From Owenia fusiformis (taxonomy: Eukaryota; Annelida; Polychaeta; Sabellida; Oweniidae), in assembly GCA_903813345.2 (NCBI GenBank), contig CAIIXF020000012.1:3325318-3389317 (forward strand): a DNA stretch of 64,000 nucleotides. Direction: 5' to 3'. The notes under the pieces were generated by a model that did no database searches, was not told the origin of the DNA, and worked only from the letters and a program-made list of their open reading frames with translations. A program made the position numbers and the translations under genes. Shown here one piece after another: positions 1-10,650 of this stretch (positions are counted from its first letter, which is position 1; each line of letters begins with the position of its first letter).

Positions 1-1148
1 TAGCTTTAAAAAGTTGTTTTCTGATATGGAAATTTGAACTTGGCTAAATATAAGCCATCCAAAATAGCAATTTTATTATTCATACCATATTATACCACAA
101 CCATGAGGTAATATGTAAAACGCCTCGGGAAATTCAGTTGCAATGCAATTAATGGGCAATTCCAAATTACAACAGTTTCAATTGTATTCATGACATCTAC
201 CCCGATCATATAAACCGTAAGAGTAGTTCCCATGTCTTATAATTTCAAAATCTATGAAGGTAATATCGGAATTTGCATCCAGGCTGCTGATTTTTACATA
301 CACATACACTCGTACCCCTTAGTTCCAGTCATGAAGCGGAAATTAATGCGCCTAACAATCTATTGAAATTTTAATACCTTTTCAAACGTCAGATTGAGCA
401 TATACGAATGGCCTATTGGTTTTTGATCATGGCCGAGCTTAATACTTTTTTGAGTTTTTCCAATGGTATTGTCTAGACTACAATCTTTTGTGGGGCCGGC
501 CACCTTCTTTCAGACCTTGGTAAATATTCTAAACGTTTAATTTAGTGGAAAGCAGCTCATAAACCTATTGAAGATATGCCAGTTACTAATGTAAAAATGG
601 AATATAATTTTTTTATCCCACACTTAGTATATGTAGCCACAAAAAACAAAGTATTTAGAATACACTGAGAAAAAGAAGTATAAGTAGAGAACAACTGGTA
701 GAAAGTTGATCTCGACATCCCCTAAATTGAATCAACATCCACATAAACACGTTAATAAATCGGGGAACGTTAACATTATCAAACTTATAAAGGGTATGGA
801 GTATATTATAAAGTCAAACACAGTGCAAAACCTCAAAACGTTCTTTTGACTTATTTTGCATTCGAGTACAATCAGAATTTGTAGATATTATGTATCACTA
901 CTTTTCAGTAATTGGGTTACTTCAATGGAAAGATTATATGATATGAAAAGGAAAGTTGCCTAAATATTTATGTAATTCTGCGATTGAGATTGCTGGGCGA
1001 TGCTATCATTTGGTTTGGGCAAGATATAATGGAAGCATGGACTTTTCTTCAAGTCAAAATTGGAGGCAACGTTTTCGCGTCGCAACGAAATTTTGCCAAT
1101 GTTGAATTGAGTCCGAAACAATACATCGTATACTATACAATTCCATAC
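1..1148. other. No gene seen; probable intron of the SLC6 gene
   Basis: AT-rich sequence with no recognisable exon on either strand. It lies 3' (minus-strand sense) of the transporter exon ending at 1149. The next transporter exon, expected to begin with the rest of TM1/TM2, is not visible here and should lie outside the window. Confidence 0.5.
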
Positions 1149-1346
1149 CTCCGCCATTTTTGTAGCACAGATAAGGAAATCGCCATACATTGGCTAAATC
1201 GACAGCGAACCCGATTACAGATAAGAGAAAGTCGACCTTCTTTCCCCAGGTTTCTCTTTCGTCGCCAGATGGCGCTGCTTCGATGTCATTCTCTTCCGCT
1301 TCCGGTGGAGTGTCTGCATAGTGTTGATGGTGAGGAACGAGCTTAT
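1149..1346 (-). CDS. SLC6 monoamine-type neurotransmitter transporter, TM1 exon (partial gene)
   Basis: This internal exon belongs to a Na+/Cl--dependent plasma-membrane transporter of the SLC6 family, monoamine (DAT/NET/SERT-like) branch, which takes biogenic amines back into cells. Read on the minus strand after a tttattttttcag acceptor, it encodes an acidic cytoplasmic N-terminal stretch ([15 protein letters not shown]). The transition [11 protein letters not shown] and transmembrane helix 1 follow, with the signature [17 protein letters not shown]. The exon ends at GGCGGAG followed by a gtatgg donor. The Asp of FAVDLANVW is the residue that binds the substrate amine in monoamine transporters, and the unwound TM1 segment that holds Na+ is intact. 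By memory the segment is closest to [15 protein letters not shown] and CYKNGG rather than the SERT-like GYAVDLGN and CYQNGG. Two bases precede the first full codon and one is left over at the donor. The rest of the gene is off the left edge or in unrecognised 5' exons to the right. The TM1 frame is certain; the exact substrate is not. Confidence 0.92.
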
Positions 1347-1388
1347 CTGAAAAAATAAAAGTTCAATTCTGAAAATAACGTACTTAAC

Positions 1389-1474
1389 ATTGTGGTAGTG
1401 CGCCATTATAGAATCGAAATCTACCCGAGAATTAACAAGTGTAGCTAATAAACTATCCAGGTGATCGTGATTGC
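1389..1474 (-). CDS. Candidate upstream exon of the SLC6 gene
   Basis: On the minus strand, a tattgttatttttag acceptor is followed by an open stretch translating as NHDHLDSLLATLVNSR, then VDFDSIMAHYHN, to a weak donor AAT|GTTAAG. An alternative donor lies at CGG|GTAGAT. It sits 42 bp upstream of the TM1 exon, which would make an unusually short intron. It joins in frame only if the next exon starts at CTCGTTCC rather than ATAAGCTC. The composition looks coding, but the N-termini of these transporters are not conserved, so family membership cannot be checked by eye. It may be noncoding. Confidence 0.25.
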
Positions 1475-3970
1475 CTAAAAATAACAATTTGAATAATATT
1501 TACTTAAACTGGCAACCTAGTCAATCTCAAAAGTATGATGATACTACCATGTACTAGTAATTCTCTGTAGTTCCCTAATTTAGCTAGCTAATTTAGTAAC
1601 ACATCATGATCATGCGCACTCATTTTCAAAAGTATTCAAACTGTGTCCACTAAATGCTTCAAGTTCAGACTAAAAAGCTACAATTAAAATAGTTATAACT
1701 TAAGAAATAGGTAATATGTTTAACTAAAGTTGAGCCAGATTTAAAAGTGGTATAGGGAGTCTGATCAAATGCATCCAAATAATACTAGTAATACTTCTCT
1801 AACACATACCAATACCAATGGCGACCAATCACGAAAACAAGTCCAGGCATCGACTTATTCATATTAATCATAGTGCAATTCTGAAGGAAATATGCACTAG
1901 GGATCATAGTAACAATTTATTTCTTTGTATCGTATACCTCTAAACAGCGAATTGATCTAAGTACGAGTAAAAGACCTATTTCGATAAGAACAAAACCATG
2001 TTAACTTCGCTCAATTTCCGAGTAGCCGCGAACCGGGAGAGGTTCTATTTCAATCGTAGAAATTCTAAGGCAAAGAAATGGGAGCTCATAGATATAGAAG
2101 CTATTGGCATTAATCACCATTGATTAATACTGATATGCATTTCTCAATATCTCAAAATTGACATATGGAATATTCTACGCTAGAGTAGAAATCAAACTTC
2201 ATATTCAAATCCTGTTATTTTTGTTTCTGTTTTTTTTAATGTTGGTGGTGTAGCAGCACTCTCTCGCCATGGCAACGTTATGTAATATTGTTGCTAATAC
2301 GTGGTATGTTTATTTTGTTATGCGCTTTTATTTTGCGCTTTTACACGCCTAACCATCGACAACGTCGGTGACAAGATATACCGTCGTACACTTTAGGTGT
2401 ACGGTGTCACTATTAACTGACTTGAAAGCGAAAACTATGATTTAGGTTTGATTGTGGTTTTCAAAAATTAATTTGAGGAGTACATCAAAGATGTTTGATA
2501 CATGTTTGATTTTGTGTGTATTCAATTTGGCAGACATTTACCTTTCTAATTAAGTTTAGTTAGTTGATTAGTCCGTGGCAATGCTAGGCGGATGGCAAAA
2601 AAACAATCTTATTGGCCTTTATTCAAAATAAAAAATGAGGTTAGAGAACTGTTTAATTGTTCCTCTCCGGAGATACAGGAGGTCATATTTACAAATGTAT
2701 AAAAAAAAAAGTTTGGAAATGCACACAGTTGTCCAGGAATACATTTAACATCCATTTTCACTCCGCAATACTGGGTCATTGGGCAATATTATGGTATGGT
2801 TTTTGAAACCATGAAAATGATTTATATTTTCCCGACAAAGCACATGTTATAGTTTGAAAAAAAATGTGAGAACATTTAGAAACTAATAGGGGTATATAAG
2901 TGTGTTTGGTAGAACGCTAGTCGACTTGAATTATGTGAGGCGGGAAAGTTGAAAATGTCGATCGATTTCAAAGCATGTGGGAAAAATTTCTTTTGAGTCA
3001 GTCCGTATACGTTAGGAGAGCGACTTGGTCGGCCCAAGATCGTACATATTCAAAAATTTCGGGACTAGACTGATTTTACATTCAAAGTGAGCATGCTAGT
3101 TCACTAATCAGTAAAGTCGTTCGTAACTGCAAATCCTATCTGTGATAAAATAAATAAATTGAAAAAATAAACCGACTTACCAGGTAAGGTTTGCCTTTAT
3201 TGTTTTAGAAATATGAACCGTCGTCGAGAAAAAGTTTCATGATTTAATCATTGTAGCCCAAGGCAATATTCGAAAAGGGAACGCGAAATGGAAAGTAACG
3301 TAAAATAACGAAAACAGCGATACCTCTCATATTTATTATGATTATGCATTTTTATTCAGACAATACAGACAGAGATATCTTGATTATGTATTTGGATTAT
3401 GGATTGTGATTCAACGATGTATTGAATTATGTGCTTATTGTTGAGTCTTCCGTACAAAAATATTTCTATTTTCCCTTTGTGTAGTTTACACTAAAATGTA
3501 TCAATTTTTCAATCTATAATTACAGCAACATTGCTTTACAGAAAATCAAAGAATATTAGTTTCACAACTTTATAATTTTCTTAATTCTCAGAAACATTTT
3601 ACATTTAAGAAAATGAAAGAAATGGCACTTTAGTGGCCATAAAATTAGATAAGACATCGATAAATATTTTCAATTCGATTCCCTATATAAACTAACTTGA
3701 ATTTTTCACTATGTGTTTCATGGAAGGTTAGTTAGATAATTTTCTTTTTTGGAAAATAAAAACAACAACAAATCAAATCTTAGTAAAACACGATATCAGA
3801 AAAATTCTTGTGTTATAATTTGTATCTACCCGTATATATATCAGCTATCAACACTCATTCGCTTTTTTTCAATTGTGTTGTTATTTGATATCAACATACA
3901 CTCAAAGTGATTTTTCATTCAATGCAGATAAGTATCGTATTAAATCTGACGACAACACTTATGCAATTAT
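1475..3970. other. Gene-poor AT-rich stretch
   Basis: I see no supportable gene. Several GT/AG-like signals occur on the minus strand (for example a gtaagt at 3180), but their upstream frames are closed. A short hairpin lies around 2378-2408 (GTACAC...GTGTAC). It may be intronic to the minus-strand transporter gene. Confidence 0.4.
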
Positions 3971-4084
3971 AAAGTCTTGCTTCAAGACCCTCGACCCCCT
4001 CCCTCTACTATCTACTTTACACCAGGCTGTGTTGTGTTGGAGAAGTAGATAAGGGGGGGGACCACAGTCTCGAAGCAAGACTAC
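3971..4084. repeat. Small fold-back element (~115 bp)
   Basis: The left arm AGTCTTGCTTCAAGACC and the right arm GTCTCGAAGCAAGACT are inverted repeats. They continue inward as CCCCCTCCCTCTACTATCTA against TAGATAAGGGGGGGACC. The result is a MITE-like palindrome of about 115 bp without coding capacity. Confidence 0.6.
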
Positions 4085-5261
4085 TATACGGTTCTCAATT
4101 GGGGATACTTTAAAAATCGTGAATAGTTCAAAAGAACATTAATTAAGGAATGCAAACTATAAGTAAAAATATCTTAAAATGTAAGACAAAGATGGATACT
4201 TTCTTGAATTTAACCAATTATCAATTTCGCAAATTATCCAAATTAAAAATATCATACCTTTGGTTAGTTTTAAAATATGCCATCAAATCAGACAAAAAAA
4301 AGCGGGAAGACTATTTTTTGCGTGGAAACTTGCTTGTTTAATTGAGGCTGTTGGGATATGCTAGTAAAAAACATGTTTACCGTTAACTGCCTCCTCTTGT
4401 AACTTTTCCCCATTTTTCTCATCACCTTCGCATTCAGTTGGCTTTCCCATTTTGTCGTTTATGGTATCGCTATTCCTTATTAACGGTGATTATTATCCAA
4501 ATATGCATATGTTTTAACAGCAGTTCTAATTCAATGCAATAATTAGCCGCACGTTGCACGAACGCTCTACCAAGTCATCGCCGAATATCATAGGTTCCGT
4601 TTCGCAAATTGTTCCATTAGAATTTAAAATTGTTAGTGCAGGGCATAAAAAGTAACTCCAAGATTTGTACAATAGGCATATCATATATTAATAGCCCTTA
4701 TTTCTGTAACATTGTTTTGAATTTAAATACGATCAGTCAAACAATGAATATCTTAAGTTCAACATTCGCAATGAAATGTGTGTCTTCCAAATGCTCTGTA
4801 ATGACGTACAATCGTGGACCCTGGGAGCGCGACTCTCGGAAAGTCAAATGTATAAAGCGCTACCCGTAATCGATACCTTCTTTGATTGGGTCTTTCAACC
4901 TTAGCTATTGGGTAAAAATATTAGCCTAAATTAGTAATATTACCATTAAAACAATGCGTTTAATCATTGCTTAATAGAAATCTTAAATGGCATCCATCAA
5001 CGTGGAGTAATGGGTGAATATATATACATAATACAAAGTGGTAGTGATTGGTTTCGAGGACTTTTGTCTACAAAGTGCACAAAGCTCCATTTACATACGT
5101 TCGTATTTTTAGTGTAATGCTAGAAAGAAACCCCCATTTGCATACCTTAGCATGTTCAGTATAATGCTAGATAGACATTATTAAGTCTGGACGCCTTAGT
5201 TCTCTTTTTATTTTATAATGGCTGATTTGCGTAAATAGATTTTGTCTTGGAGGTTACATAC
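4085..5261. other. No gene seen
   Basis: Two short open frames (4150-4341 and 4630-4869, plus strand) show no domain, signal or splice support and look random. A short approximate duplication (a TAATGCTAGA(A/T)AGA core) sits near 5115 and 5160. Confidence 0.4.
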
Positions 5262-5305
5262 CTTTCGCTCAAGAATCAATTTCTCTGATTGAGCCAAATA
5301 TAGTC
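5262..5305 (-). CDS. Candidate 44-nt internal exon
   Basis: A strong minus-strand acceptor (gttttctttttacag) and a strong donor (CGAAAG|GTATGT) bracket 44 nt. Of the three frames only one is open, giving LYLAQSEKLILERK after two leading bases and ending in phase 0. It could be an internal or 5' exon of the minus-strand transporter gene or of another gene. The splice signals are the only evidence. The phase does not match the 1346 exon directly. Confidence 0.22.
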
Positions 5306-5559
5306 CTGTAAAAAGAAAACGCCATGTGGTCACGTCCCGGGCATATTTGTTTAGATCCGGTCAGTTTAATCTCGTTTGAGGCAGTAAAATCAATTAATGG
5401 TCAATTTAAAGTACGATTAGAGTTGGTGAAATCGTGTTCTTTCTCAAAATATATAAGCATAACAAGAGAAGTAACATCTTAAAGCACGGCCTGAAATAAA
5501 TAAAACAACCCCTAAAGTTCCAAAAAATGATATAAAAGTGACTATTAATAACGATATTT

Positions 5560-5725
5560 TAAACTCATAACATGTGGACAATTTAACATATTTATTTTAT
5601 CTATCTATCTGTATTGTATTTTATGTATATGTATTTGTTTTATGTACTGCCGCACTGGAATTTTCCATTGTGGCACTGATTAAAAAGTGTTGGGCAAATA
5701 AATAAATAAATAAAATAACCAGCAC
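5560..5725 (+). repeat. Retroposon 3'-end-like fragment with (AAAT)n tail
   Basis: The motif gccgcactggaattttcc, then attgtggcactgattaaaaagtg, then gggcaaataaataaataaataaa, has the shape of a non-LTR retroposon or SINE 3' end with a short tandem tail. No coding part is attached. The family is not identified. Confidence 0.35.
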
Positions 5726-6890
5726 AATTAAACGTAGCCAGAAACCCGCTAAACATTGAAGAATCAATAACACAATCCACAAAAGACCACAATTGGTAAG
5801 GTCATCAACCTTTTACCGTTTTATTTTTTTATTTGAATATTTTGTGTTTTCTTAACAAATAATGTCATGGTAACATTTTCTTTAAAGGCCTGGTGTAATG
5901 TTTCATAAAGTATTTTATCAAATAATATTTCTCGTAATTTAAACGTTTTACAATATTTTTAGAACCAAAAAAGTCTAAATATTTATTTATTTAAAAAAAG
6001 ATAATTGTTGACCTTTGATTTTATTTATAGCATGTGTATTTTCGAGATGTCACAAACGTAAATAAATTTATATTGAACGGAACGATGTCCGTGTGAATTT
6101 CAGTCATCGATGAAAATAACCGGCAAACTGAAGAGAGAGGCTTATATTTTACTCTATATTGAGCAAAATTAAGGTGGAGCCATAGTACCGGGCCATAGTG
6201 GTCATTATCCGCCCTGGTCCAGGGGAATAAGTTTGTTCTTAGTTTTCGATCCTTTGGCCAAGATTTCACCATGTTGCCCTTTGAAATGAAGTGCATTGCT
6301 ATTTTGATTAAAAGCCAAACTAGCAAGCGATATGATTGCGACTAACACTTAGACATGCAGTACATTACGAATATTAATTCTAGACATGGGTCAATATAAA
6401 AATCTGTGGAACTGAAAGAACAATTCCATAGTTTCAATACCTTGACTATCGGTAGGAAAACTTGGATTGAAACTAACACGAATATATCATTCATATGTTA
6501 ATCCCAAGATTTGATGGCTTATTCTCGGTCAAACTCTTACAGTGTAGGTTTGGTTCACCAGTTTTATTATACTATAGCTGATTCTACATCAAATACCAAT
6601 TAGGTTATAAGTAGGGGGCGTGTCAAGTACTTAAAGGGCCACGTCCTTTAATTTAAGGTAAATCAATCGAAATGATCGTCACTTTATTACCAATCAGAGT
6701 GCATTTGCCATTTAACACCAAACAACACATCTTGGTTTGGGGAATACTGAACTGATACAAATGAAGTAATCCGAACGCTACTGGGACAAACCAAAAGTGT
6801 GGATGGATTAGTAGGTTTTCACATTCAAATGTTTCAGTTAAATGAATCGCTTGAGATAACAAATATAAAACCGACAAAAGTGTGCATTGC
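5726..6890. other. No gene seen
   Basis: AT-rich sequence. A 101-codon minus-strand open frame at 6021-6326 shows no domain, signal peptide or splice context and is probably random. Confidence 0.35.
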
Positions 6891-6894
6891 ACAT

Positions 6895-7060
6895 TGAATG
6901 AGAGGTGTTTGGATATGAGAGGTGTTCGGATATGAGAGGTGTTCGGATAAGAGAGGTGTTTGGATATGACAGGTCTTCGGATATGAGAGGTGTTCGGATA
7001 ATGAGAGGTGTTCGGATATGAGAGGTGTTCGGATAATGAGAGGTGTTCAGATATACAGGT
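6895..7060. repeat. ~17-bp tandem array derived from a pogo/Tigger-type terminal repeat
   Basis: About nine copies of gagaggtgttcggatat, with 17-18 bp spacing and small variants (tttgg, cttcgg, gataat). The right end reads ttcagatatacaggtttcc. Its reverse complement (ACCTGTATATCTGAACACCT) is essentially the left end of the TA-flanked pogo-like element at 58099-58600. The array therefore looks like slippage expansion of that element's terminal repeat. Open frames across it (6653-7098) are artefacts of the repeat. Confidence 0.7.
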
Positions 7061-7490
7061 TTCCATGTATGGCAATTTTTGGTGAGAATTCTATGCATTC
7101 TGTAGATGAGATGGTCCCCAGCATATTACAAGAAATTGTGCTATTTAGTCTCGCAGTTGTTTAAAATATTGTATCAAAATACGCATAATAATTACGATCG
7201 ATCCTTTGAAAAGGTATACCCTTGCAATACGCTATATGCTATAATTTCAGATATACGCTCGTAGTCAAAAGTCAAAAAGTTTTGCTTCTAAATGCATGTA
7301 TATAGTACACTATGTATTTGCTTTGGCGTCGTAAATTGACCAAGAGAATGATATTTGGATAGAATAATTACTTAATACCTAAAAGCAGCATACCAAAAGG
7401 TCGAAAGGTAATCAATACAGTTCATGAAATAAAGGGTCAATGATATTCTTTTGCCTTTTTATGAAGGCAAGTTATATCCACAAATGCTTC

Positions 7491-7663
7491 AGCCACATTT
7501 GATCTACGGTAACCGTATGGCGGCCGTAGCTTTCCATAATCGAGAGAAATATGCAGCATAAAATATATGTAGCGATAAGCAGACTACGATATAGATTTTC
7601 CATATCGAATTTGTGAACCTATGGCTGCCATACGGTCGCCGTGAAGTAAATTTGACCGAGGCT
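7491..7663. repeat. MITE with ~40-bp inverted repeats
   Basis: The left arm (core ACGGTAACCGTATGGCGGCC) is inverted against the right arm (GGCTGCCATACGGTCGCCGT). The arms extend outward to AGCC...GGCT. It is about 173 bp with no coding potential. Confidence 0.65.
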
Positions 7664-7833
7664 CAATCCGGTGAATCAACAGAAAATTCTTAATTTTAGT
7701 TGAGAATTTATTTTGAGGTGATAAACCTCAAACATTGTCTTTTGTGCTCCACTACCAAGGAGGGTTGGCTCTCAAGAGTGCAACATCGATGATATCGATG
7801 ATATGCTGTCCCATATACATCCTGTCCCATATA

Positions 7834-7874
7834 CACTCATACACACATGGTTGCCAAACTTATGAAGGGGAGTG
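7834..7874. mobile_element. 41-bp deletion derivative of the CACTCCCC/TA element, nested
   Basis: It starts CACTC and ends GGTTGCCAAACTTATGAAGGGGAGTG (split here as GGTTGCCAAACTTATG and AAGGGGAGTG). This matches the right end of the 786-bp element at 44024-44809, and the element is flanked by TA on both sides. Only the termini remain. Confidence 0.65.
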
Positions 7875-7963
7875 TATGTGCATGTCGTGATAAAAATTTG
7901 AATTGAAACAGCCGCCATTTTGTTCACTTCAACATTTGAATTGTGAATTGTGGTCTTATTTCC

Positions 7964-8092
7964 CACAGATATTGGCCAGATCGTTTTGTAGTAGGATCAT
8001 AGGCTCAAAGAATAATACAGAAGATACGACACTAAAATGAAATATTATTGAGCTACTGATTCTACTACAAAAGAATCTGGCCGGGATCTATG
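7964..8092. mobile_element. 129-bp hAT-like MITE nested in copy A
   Basis: The termini CACAGATATTGGCCAGAT and ATCTGGCCGGGATCTATG are inverted, and the repeats continue inward as CGTTTTGTAGTAG / CTACTACAAAAG. It is flanked by an exact 8-bp duplication, TTATTTCC (7956-7963 and 8093-8100). Comparison with the uninterrupted copy at 49509 confirms that this segment is an insertion. An 8-bp duplication and CA-initial ends fit the hAT superfamily. Confidence 0.75.
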
Positions 8093-8251
8093 TTATTTCC
8101 TAACGAAAAATTCCAAAGCTCACAAGAAATGATCGAGATATTGGTTCGAATTTTTTGAACTGATTAATCTGAATATATATTCGGTTATGATTTCCGAAAA
8201 TAACGACATTTCGATGTTTTTATTGTAGGAAAATATTGAGTTTCGATCCTG

Positions 8252-9130
8252 ACATAACGCCACAAAGAAGCGGGAATTCCCTCTTACCTCATATATTTTT
8301 TTGAAAAATTGCAAAATAAATATTCACGAGGTCCTCGAGTCCACGAGGAAAGTCAAAATGTTGCTGCATCTCAATCAAAGTGAGGTAGTAAAGTGATGAA
8401 GCAGAAGCATCACAAGTCTGAATACAATACAATATAATATAATTTTTTTATTTTATGCGTCAGTATGACATTTCATGTTATCTTAGACCATGCATGCGTC
8501 ATCACTTTAAAGGCTGCAAGACAGCTACAGGTTTTCCATATCCACAAATTCAAAGTAAGCCGTTCTGTTAAAGCGTTAAGTTCCATGCGATTGCTACTGT
8601 AACAATTCTAGATCTGGAAAATGGTACGGCAGCCTTATAAAGAGACTAAAGCGTATGATTACGTCATAATTTATTGCACAGGTCCATACGTTTGGTATAT
8701 TCCTACGTATGGACCAGAAGTAAGTAGCTCCCATAATTCTTTCATATTCTATCGTATTCGGGGATTCCCGTTACGTCATCTCCCGCATCATCTCCAATCA
8801 AATTTCAGGATGCAATCACGTCAACAAAAATGAGCACGTGCTCTCTCAGAGCTGCGCATGCGCAAAGTAAAATTTGAAATCGTGGAAATGGCGTTAACAT
8901 CTGTTCAATATCATTGTTTTAAACCTACGGTAATACTATTAAAGTTACTCATCCAAACTTGTAGAGGATACTCATAAAACTACAGCGAACATTAGGAGAT
9001 TCAGTTCAATGGCAAATGAGGCCTGTTTATAAAATTTGTTTTCGAACGTGCCAATATGAAAGGTCATATTTGGGAAATCTCCCCCCCTCCCCCGGTATAG
9101 ACGACGATTTAAAAGAATATCACACTTGTG
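8252..9130. other. No gene seen; one perfect hairpin
   Basis: A hairpin at 8681-8715 has 11-bp arms GGTCCATACGT / ACGTATGGACC around a 13-nt loop. The sequence around 8600-8830 is open for 70 codons but has no other coding evidence. Confidence 0.4.
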
Positions 9131-9141
9131 GAGGTATAGAA

Positions 9142-9171
9142 CAATACAATACAATACAATACAATACAATA
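9142..9171. repeat. (ACAAT)n microsatellite
   Basis: Six near-perfect pentamers of acaat. Confidence 0.9.
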
Positions 9172-9330
9172 CTATAAGCATGCTAGTGATTTCGAAATCT
9201 CTATAATATCATAACCACTTACCAGCATCTTATACAACACTTAGATATTTTTAATTTATATCATGTAGCAATACAGGGAATACAGAAAATTTCTTAGGGT
9301 TTATCTCCTAAGTTAAATATTTTTGCGTAA

Positions 9331-9700
9331 GATCACACGATAAAAAAAGTTATTGAATCTCGTTCCAATACAGAATTTCTCGAGCAGAATATATCCTGTA
9401 TTGCACTTCAAATCATTCAATAACTTATATTATCTTATGATCTGTAGAATGAAGCCTTCTGATTGGTCAGTTCTTGTGCTGTACCAATCTGTATTGCTAG
9501 TGAGATTGGCCCCATTGATCATCTCAGTTGCAATACAGAAAATGTTGGTTCCAAGGGGACATTCTCACTAGCAATACAGAGGATCACACGATAAAAACGT
9601 TCACTCGACTTCGTCTCGTCCCAATACGGAATTTCTCCAGCAGAATATATCCTGTATTGTACTTCAAATCATTCAATAACTTATAATGTTTATATCATAT
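9331..9700. repeat. Direct duplication flanking a palindrome
   Basis: The ~110-bp segment atcacacgataaaa...caaatcattcaataacttat occurs at 9331-9440 and again at 9583-9690 with minor differences. Between the copies are inverted repeats TGTATTGCTAGTGAGA (about 9489) and TCTCACTAGCAATACA (about 9565). This looks like a composite or partially duplicated fold-back element. Confidence 0.6.
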
Positions 9701-9719
9701 AAAAAAAGACTAAACTTAC

Positions 9720-9747
9720 CGGTTACATATTTTTTGATTTTATCCAT
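9720..9747 (-). CDS. Candidate first coding exon of the SLC6 gene
   Basis: On the minus strand an ATG opens a nine-codon stretch (MDKIKKYVT). It ends one base into a codon at a good donor (CCG|GTAAGTTTAG). That 1-base remainder matches the two bases that begin the TM1 exon at 1346, so a splice over about 8.4 kb would preserve frame and give a short acidic/basic cytoplasmic N-terminus before ETWGKK. Transporters of this branch usually have a longer N-terminus. Phase and splice consensus are the only support. Confidence 0.2.
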
Positions 9748-9748
9748 A

Positions 9749-10541
9749 TCTTAGAGATTTTTAGATACAAATGTATGTTCGAATATCATTATTGCATTTT
9801 AACAATCTATTTCTTGAATTATATTTTTAGAACGTCAATTTGAGACTGAACAGACTCCATTAAATACGTCTGTCACACATGTTAAGACCTTCACACGTAA
9901 ACGCTGATGCATATGTATTCCAACTGTATTGTTTGTTTTGTTGATGTGTTTCTCATAAAAAATGTTGTCTTTTCCAAAACACACCATCATTTTGAAGAAA
10001 AACTCAGTACTCAAGTTTTTTACCTTCCATCATACATGTAACTCTATGTTCTATTTTTTACTGCATTGATAAAACTTTTGAAATTGCCCAGTTTGCGCGC
10101 CCAGAGTTAAATCCACTAAACACCACGAGAAACACAATGTAAGACTCCGTAACACTGACTAAGGACAGCATCGAAAATGTTCAAAATACTATTGAAGTGT
10201 TAACATTTGTATTTATAACACTGCTTACGTTATTTAAAGAAGGCAGTGATAATATCTTTAACTTGAAATTAAAGCCACATAGCGTTCATCGAGCTTACTT
10301 TTTCGTTCATTTTCTAGTTCTGGTGTGTTTTCCTACGCTATGTGATACGTTTAATCAGATGGAATCTCCTTGGTTGTTTAATTGACGGGTAAACTTTCAA
10401 CTTTGTTTAGTTGCGTTTTCTCTCACATTGCTTTGATAAGGAATACCTTTGGGTCGAAAATGTGCTACATTTTTTGCTTCAAATTGTTGAAATAAATAAA
10501 TTTGAGAGTTTACCATAAGCAGATTGGTCAGAGAGATAATA
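9749..10541. other. No gene seen
   Basis: AT-rich sequence. The 62-codon plus-strand open frame at 10197-10385 has a hydrophobic composition but no supporting context. Confidence 0.35.
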
Positions 10542-10650
10542 GTACAATAACATCATTTCAAAGGCAATACAGGCCGAAGGCCAAGGTCCAATATTTCAAT
10601 TATTGCCCGCAAAACGACGTTATCACCACCATTTATGCCCAGGGCTGAAA
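10542..10650. repeat. Fragment of the GGCCGAAGGCC palindromic MITE family
   Basis: AGTACAATAACATCATTTC, then aggccgaaggccaaggtcc, aatatttcaattattgccc and gcaaaacgacgttatcacc. The same order of motifs occurs at 15826-15935 and, inverted, at 29610-29710. Confidence 0.6.

Larger units (their letters stand above)
7756..8251. mobile_element. Copy A of the CAAGGAGG MITE family, interrupted by two nested insertions, right end lost
   Basis: It is homologous along its length to the intact 305-bp copy at 49509-49813, from CAAGGAGGGTTGGCTCTCA to GAGTTTCGATCCTG. Two other elements are inserted inside it (7834-7874 and 7964-8092). The final inverted repeat is replaced by acataacgcc, so the right end is missing. 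The minus-strand open frame at 7772-7966 is an accident of this composite. Confidence 0.8.

Noticed and set aside
984-1358. 124-codon plus-strand ORF
   Set aside because: It is the antisense shadow of the SLC6 TM1 exon, whose minus-strand frame gives a diagnostic transporter signature.
6653-7098. Overlapping minus-strand ORFs with ISEHLSYPNTSH repeats
   Set aside because: Translation of the 17-bp pogo-terminus array; no coding context.
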